Origin: Chloroflexota bacterium
Lineage (GTDB): Bacteria; Chloroflexota; Limnocylindria; Limnocylindrales; CSP1-4
Direction of reading: 5' to 3'
Assembly: GCA_027346765.1 (NCBI GenBank)
Contig: DAIERN010000028.1
Span: 1 to 10,928 of the forward strand
DNA length: 10,928 nucleotides
Below, piece after piece: positions 8,437-10,928 of the stretch. The position numbers and the translations under genes are program-made. How positions within the stretch are numbered: position 1 is the first letter of the stretch; each line of letters starts with the position of its first letter. The notes beneath the pieces are model-generated. The model searched no databases, was not told the origin of the DNA, and saw only the letters and a list, made by a program, of their open reading frames with translations.

Positions 8437-9331
8437 CGCGGGCGGCATCGACGGCATCGTCGTCGTCGCCAAGCAGCCCGGACCAACCTCGCACGACATC
8501 GTCGCCCTCATCCGCCGGCTGGCGGGCGTCAAGCGCGTCGGCCACGGTGGCACGCTGGACCCTTTTGCCGCGGGCGTGCTGCCGGTCTTCGTGGGCCAGG
8601 CGACGCGCCTCGTCGAGTACCACATGCGCGACGACAAGGAATACCGGGCACTGGTTGCCTTTGGCGCCCGATCGACCACCGATGACCTCGACGGCGAGCT
8701 GACCCCGACCGGCAACGCACCCGCCCGGGCCGAGCTGGACGCCGCCCTGGATGGCTTTCGCGGCGAGATCGACCAGGTCCCGCCCGATTACTCCGCGGTA
8801 CGTGTTGCGGGCCGGAAGGCATACGAGCTGGCGCGGCACGGCGAGAAGCCCGAGCTGCGCCCGCGCCACGTGACGATTCACCGGCTCGATGTCACCGCGT
8901 GGGATGAAACGGACCCGGCGCGACCCCTCGCGACCGTCGAGGTGCGCTGTTCGGCGGGCACGTACATCCGCAGCCTGGCGCGTGACCTGGGTGAGCGGCT
9001 GGGCTGCGGCGCCTATCTCGCGGCGTTGACGCGCACCGCCAGCGGCCCATTCCAGATCGACACGGCGCATGGGCTGGACGAGGTGCGCGCCAAAATGGCC
9101 GCTGGACGCGCGAACGAGCTGCTGCTGCCCATGGACACCGGGCTCGACTTCCCCGAGTTGACGCTGACGCCGGCGGAGCTCGTGCCGTTCGCGCGCGGGC
9201 AGCAACTCAGGCGCGCCGGCACGCTGCCGGGGGAGGGGCTGGTGCGAGTTCTTGACGCCAGCGGCCGCCTCGTGGCGATCGCCCGCGCCGCTGACGGGAT
9301 CCTGTCGCCGGAGAAGGTGTTCGCCGCGTAA
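8429..9331 (+). CDS. truB: tRNA pseudouridine(55) synthase TruB
   Basis: TruB converts U55 in the T-loop of almost all tRNAs to pseudouridine and also acts as a tRNA-folding chaperone. The catalytic motif GHGGTLDPFAAGVLPV is present with the nucleophile at D44. Further family blocks are KEYRALVAFGARSTTDDLDG, VPPDYSAVRVAGRKAYELAR and VRCSAGTYIRSLARDLGERLG. A C-terminal PUA-like domain spans about 240-300 (LVPFARGQQLRR...LVRVLDASGRLVAIAR). Length is 300 residues. The GTG start at 8429 lies inside the last codons of nrnA, so translation is probably coupled; no strong ribosome binding site is seen. The stop codon lies in the first copy of a short tandem duplication that leads into ribF. Confidence 0.96.
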   Translation: MADAGGIDGIVVVAKQPGPTSHDIVALIRRLAGVKRVGHGGTLDPFAAGVLPVFVGQATRLVEYHMRDDKEYRALVAFGARSTTDDLDGELTPTGNAPARAELDAALDGFRGEIDQVPPDYSAVRVAGRKAYELARHGEKPELRPRHVTIHRLDVTAWDETDPARPLATVEVRCSAGTYIRSLARDLGERLGCGAYLAALTRTASGPFQIDTAHGLDEVRAKMAAGRANELLLPMDTGLDFPELTLTPAELVPFARGQQLRRAGTLPGEGLVRVLDASGRLVAIARAADGILSPEKVFAA

Positions 9332-9348
9332 AGTGTTCGCCGCATGAA
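9317..9348 (+). repeat. 16-bp tandem duplication across the truB-ribF junction
   Basis: GTGTTCGCCGC occurs at 9317-9327 and again at 9333-9343, giving two adjacent 16-bp units (GTAAA against ATGAA at the ends) with 14 of 16 positions equal. The first unit holds the truB stop codon, the second the ribF ATG at 9344. ribF lacks a recognisable ribosome binding site here. Confidence 0.75.
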
Positions 9349-10279
9349 GCGGCTGACCTCGATCGACGCGCTGCCCAAAGGCCTGCGCTTCGTCCTTGCC
9401 ATAGGCGTGTTCGACGGCGTTCACCGCGGTCACCGGCGGGTCATGGCCGCGCTGCGCCGCGCTGCCGCGCGATATGACGCCCAGCCAGTCGTCTTGACGT
9501 TCGACCCGCATCCGGCGCAGCTCCTGCGCGGCAGCGCGCCGCCCAGCCTGTGCGACACGGCCGAGCGGCTGGCGCTGCTCGAGCGCGAAGGCGTGCGCAC
9601 CGTCGTCGTCCAGAAGTTCGACCACACCTTCGCCGACCAGCCGCCGGACGCATTCCTGCGCCGGCTGTGCCGCGATCGGCAGCTGATGGCGTTGGTGATG
9701 ACCGCCGAATCGGCCTTCGGACGGGACCGGGCCGGCGGCCTCGCGGCGGTCAGGAGCCTGGCGCCGACACTGGGATTCAAGGTCATCGAGGTTCATCGGC
9801 TGGCCAACGAAGGGCTGACCGTGTCGAGCACAGGCGTGCGCAATCTCCTCGCGGATGGTCGGCTGTCCGCGGTTCGGCGGCTGCTGGGCCGCGACTACTC
9901 GGTGATCGGCAAGGTTGTGCGCGGCGACCGGCGCGGCCGCGGGCTGGGCTATCCCACGGCGAACCTGCAGTTCGACGCGCCTGTGGCGCTGCCCCCGGAC
10001 GGGATCTATGCCGTTCGTGTGAGCTGGGATGGTCGCGATCCGCTCAACCCAACGAGACGCGCAGATGGCGTCGCGTCATTGGGGGTTCGCCCGACGTTCG
10101 AGGAGGACGGCCAGCGCGTCCTCGAGGTCCACCTCTTCGACATCGACGAGACGCTCTATGGCAAGCGGCTGCGGGTTGAGTTCGTCCGGCGGCTGCGCGG
10201 CGAACGGCGTTTCAGCGGCGCGGCGGCGCTGGTTCGACAGATGGATCGTGATGCCGCCCGGGCCCGTGCAGTCCTTTAG
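9344..10279 (+). CDS. ribF: Bifunctional riboflavin kinase/FAD synthetase (RibF)
   Basis: RibF phosphorylates riboflavin to FMN and adenylates FMN to FAD in the cytosol. The N-terminal FMN adenylyltransferase domain shows GVFDGVHRGH with the HxGH nucleotide-binding motif (H27, H30), TFDPHPAQLL, and SSTGVRNLLADG, which matches the family's ISSTxIR block. The C-terminal riboflavin kinase domain shows GLGYPTANLQ (GYPTAN at 202-207), DGIYAVRV, SLGVRPTFEEDG and the final LYGKRLRVEFVRRLRGERRF helix. At 311 residues it is full length. It starts 12 bases after the truB stop with no clear ribosome binding site. It is usually found beside truB and rpsO in Gram-positive-like genomes. Two Arg-rich additions near 229 are within normal variation. 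Confidence 0.96.
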   Translation: MKRLTSIDALPKGLRFVLAIGVFDGVHRGHRRVMAALRRAAARYDAQPVVLTFDPHPAQLLRGSAPPSLCDTAERLALLEREGVRTVVVQKFDHTFADQPPDAFLRRLCRDRQLMALVMTAESAFGRDRAGGLAAVRSLAPTLGFKVIEVHRLANEGLTVSSTGVRNLLADGRLSAVRRLLGRDYSVIGKVVRGDRRGRGLGYPTANLQFDAPVALPPDGIYAVRVSWDGRDPLNPTRRADGVASLGVRPTFEEDGQRVLEVHLFDIDETLYGKRLRVEFVRRLRGERRFSGAAALVRQMDRDAARARAVL

Positions 10280-10283
10280 CGCT

Positions 10284-10311
10284 GCAGCACGCTGATCAGC
10301 GTCAAAGCTGC
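10284..10311 (+). promoter_or_regulatory. Hairpin with 14-nt perfect palindrome between ribF and rpsO
   Basis: ACGCTGATCAGCGT (10289-10302) is a perfect palindrome. It is nested inside GCAGC (10284-10288) and GCTGC (10307-10311), with CAAA as a bulge on the 3' side. There is no T-run. It could be a weak ribF terminator, a protein-binding operator, or part of an S15-binding leader, since rpsO leaders are autoregulated in several bacteria by varied structures. A -10-like TAAACT at 10320-10325 lies just downstream, so this hairpin may also lie upstream of an rpsO transcript start. Confidence 0.4.
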
Positions 10312-10319
10312 TCGGCTGG

Positions 10320-10325
10320 TAAACT
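10320..10325 (+). promoter_or_regulatory. Possible -10 box for rpsO-pnp
   Basis: TAAACT matches TATAAT at four of six positions in a locally AT-richer stretch, 39 bases before the rpsO GTG. No clear -35 box is present at 16-18 bp. A separate promoter for rpsO-pnp is common in bacteria, which is the main reason for noting it. Confidence 0.25.
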
Positions 10326-10363
10326 CCGGCGGATTAAGAGACAAGGAAACATTGGAGGAACGG

Positions 10364-10633
10364 GTGCCCCTGGCGCGGGATACCAAGGAAGGCATCGTGG
10401 CGGACCACGCCCGATCAGACTCTGACACAGGCTCACCGGAGGTTCAGATTGCGCTCTTGACCGAGCGAATTAAAGGCCTGACGGAGCATCTGCGTACCTT
10501 CCCCAAGGACAATCACTCGCGCCGTGGCTTGCTCAAGCTCGTCGGGCAGCGACGGCGGTTGCTTGCGTATCTGATGCGCAAGGACAACGCCCGCTATCGC
10601 GCCGTCATCGGCCGCCTCGGACTGCGCCGCTAA
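10364..10633 (+). CDS. rpsO: 30S ribosomal protein S15
   Basis: S15 binds 16S rRNA at the helix 20-22 junction early in 30S assembly and forms inter-subunit bridge B4. The protein shows [15 protein letters not shown], the rRNA-binding block [22 protein letters not shown] and the ending RLGLRR. From GTG 10364 it is 89 residues, exactly the usual length, and GGAGG (10354-10358) lies five bases upstream. A TTG at 10352 would add four residues, but it overlaps this ribosome binding site and is rejected. rpsO followed by pnp is one of the most conserved bacterial gene pairs. Confidence 0.97.
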   Translation: MPLARDTKEGIVADHARSDSDTGSPEVQIALLTERIKGLTEHLRTFPKDNHSRRGLLKLVGQRRRLLAYLMRKDNARYRAVIGRLGLRR

Positions 10634-10642
10634 GCAAGACCC

Positions 10643-10662
10643 GTCCTCCTCAATTGGAGGAC
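10643..10662 (+). promoter_or_regulatory. Hairpin sequestering the pnp ribosome binding site
   Basis: GTCCTCC (10643-10649) pairs perfectly with GGAGGAC (10656-10662) around the loop TCAATT. The 3' arm contains the whole pnp Shine-Dalgarno GGAGGA, and the pnp ATG begins at 10665. In the closed form the start region would be hidden, so pnp translation could be controlled by opening this hairpin. pnp is autoregulated after transcription in E. coli by RNase III and PNPase acting on its leader, and a structured leader motif before pnp has been described in Actinobacteria. I cannot tell whether this hairpin is related. Confidence 0.6.
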
Positions 10663-10664
10663 TG

Positions 10665-10928
10665 ATGCCAGTCACAACGATTTCCGCCGAGATCGGTGGT
10701 CGCACGCTGACCATCGAGACCGGCAAGCTCGCCCTTTTGGCGGGTGGCTCGGTCACCGTGCGCTACGGCGACACGATGATCTTGGGAACTGCGAACCGCT
10801 CGGATCCCCGACCCGGGCTCGACTTCTTCCCGCTCACGATCGAGTTCGAGGAGGCGGTCTTCGGATGCGAGCGAGAGCTCGAGGTGCCCCGGATGGAAGT
10901 GTGCCATGTTTGCTCCGGCTCAGGTGCC
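10665..10928 (+). CDS. pnp: Polynucleotide phosphorylase (PNPase), partial; 3' part switches to DnaJ-like sequence
   Basis: PNPase is the phosphorolytic 3'-5' exoribonuclease of the bacterial degradosome. Residues 1 to about 59 read as its first RNase PH domain: [29 protein letters not shown] and [13 protein letters not shown]. The expected continuation (MYAAGKIPGGFFKREGR in the family) is missing. From residue 64 the frame instead reads [13 protein letters not shown] and then CHVCSGSGA, which belongs to DnaJ. The open frame runs off the right edge without a stop. The start ATG 10665 has GGAGGA a few bases upstream, inside a hairpin. The first part is surely pnp, since it follows rpsO as usual. 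The last 75 or so bases are probably joined in error. Confidence 0.88.
   Translation, partial: MPVTTISAEIGGRTLTIETGKLALLAGGSVTVRYGDTMILGTANRSDPRPGLDFFPLTIEFEEAVFGCERELEVPRMEVCHVCSGSGA
10854..10928 (+). other. DnaJ-like segment fused in frame to the pnp start
   Basis: The 25 residues from 64 to 88 of the last frame match the chaperone DnaJ at the start of its cysteine-rich region: FEEAVFG, basic/acidic ELEVPR, then the first zinc-finger half CxxCxGSGA (C80, C83). In DnaJ this block follows the Gly/Phe-rich linker. No J domain (HPD) is upstream; PNPase is. The shared stretch 10833-10853 (LTIEFEE) could be encoded by both genes, so the real junction may lie anywhere in it. Confidence 0.8.

Noticed and set aside
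8270..9796. A 508-codon open frame on the minus strand across truB and parts of nrnA and ribF
   Set aside because: It is antisense to three clearly recognised genes and has no known motif; long antisense frames are expected at this GC content.
10352..10363. TTG 10352 as the rpsO start
   Set aside because: It overlaps the GGAGG that serves GTG 10364, and the shorter protein has exactly the normal S15 length of 89 residues.
10665..10928. A genuine PNPase-DnaJ fusion protein
   Set aside because: The switch cuts PNPase inside its first RNase PH domain and lacks the J domain, and it lies at the very end of the sequence within a stretch both genes may share, which points to an assembly join.

Overview
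This GC-rich window carries the widely conserved bacterial information-processing cluster nusA - ylxR - infB - rbfA - nrnA - truB - ribF - rpsO - pnp on the plus strand. ispG and proS lie upstream. A partial divergent membrane-protein gene occupies the left edge. The organism is a high-GC bacterium. The gene order, the short archaeal/eukaryote-like ProRS, the short IF2 and an NrnA-type DHH phosphoesterase inside the operon fit Chloroflexota or a neighbouring Gram-positive-like lineage. This placement is inference from gene order and protein types, not a proven assignment. Both ends cut through genes, so the window may be a whole metagenomic contig.

Layout. Bases 1-218 (minus): N-terminal part of a small single-pass membrane protein. 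Bases 219-299: divergent intergenic region. Bases 300-1550: ispG (isoprenoid synthesis). Bases 1551-1840: a 290-base non-coding region with a perfect 14-bp inverted repeat enclosing several possible hairpins. Bases 1841-3307: proS. Bases 3308-3463: nusA leader with a GC-rich hairpin, a TATACT -10-like box and then a textbook intrinsic terminator before the start codon, which looks like an attenuator. Bases 3464-10279: tightly packed operon nusA-ylxR-infB-rbfA-nrnA-truB-ribF, with overlapping or nearly abutting genes. Bases 10280-10363: rpsO leader with a 14-nt palindrome. Bases 10364-10633: rpsO. Bases 10665-10928: start of pnp.

Function. The operon couples transcription elongation and termination (NusA), translation initiation (IF2, S15), ribosome maturation (RbfA), tRNA modification (TruB), RNase P modulation (YlxR) and RNA decay (NrnA, PNPase). 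RibF supplies FMN and FAD. The proteins look intact, with all key motifs visible.

Most important caveat: the last open frame begins as PNPase, but after about residue 63 it reads as the DnaJ family, up to the start of its zinc-finger region. The switch is in frame and lies in a stretch both families could encode. It is most simply an assembly chimera at the contig end. I see no phage, CRISPR, toxin-antitoxin or insertion-sequence gene. The most unusual material is regulatory: the proS leader element, the nusA attenuator, and the hairpin that hides the pnp ribosome binding site.
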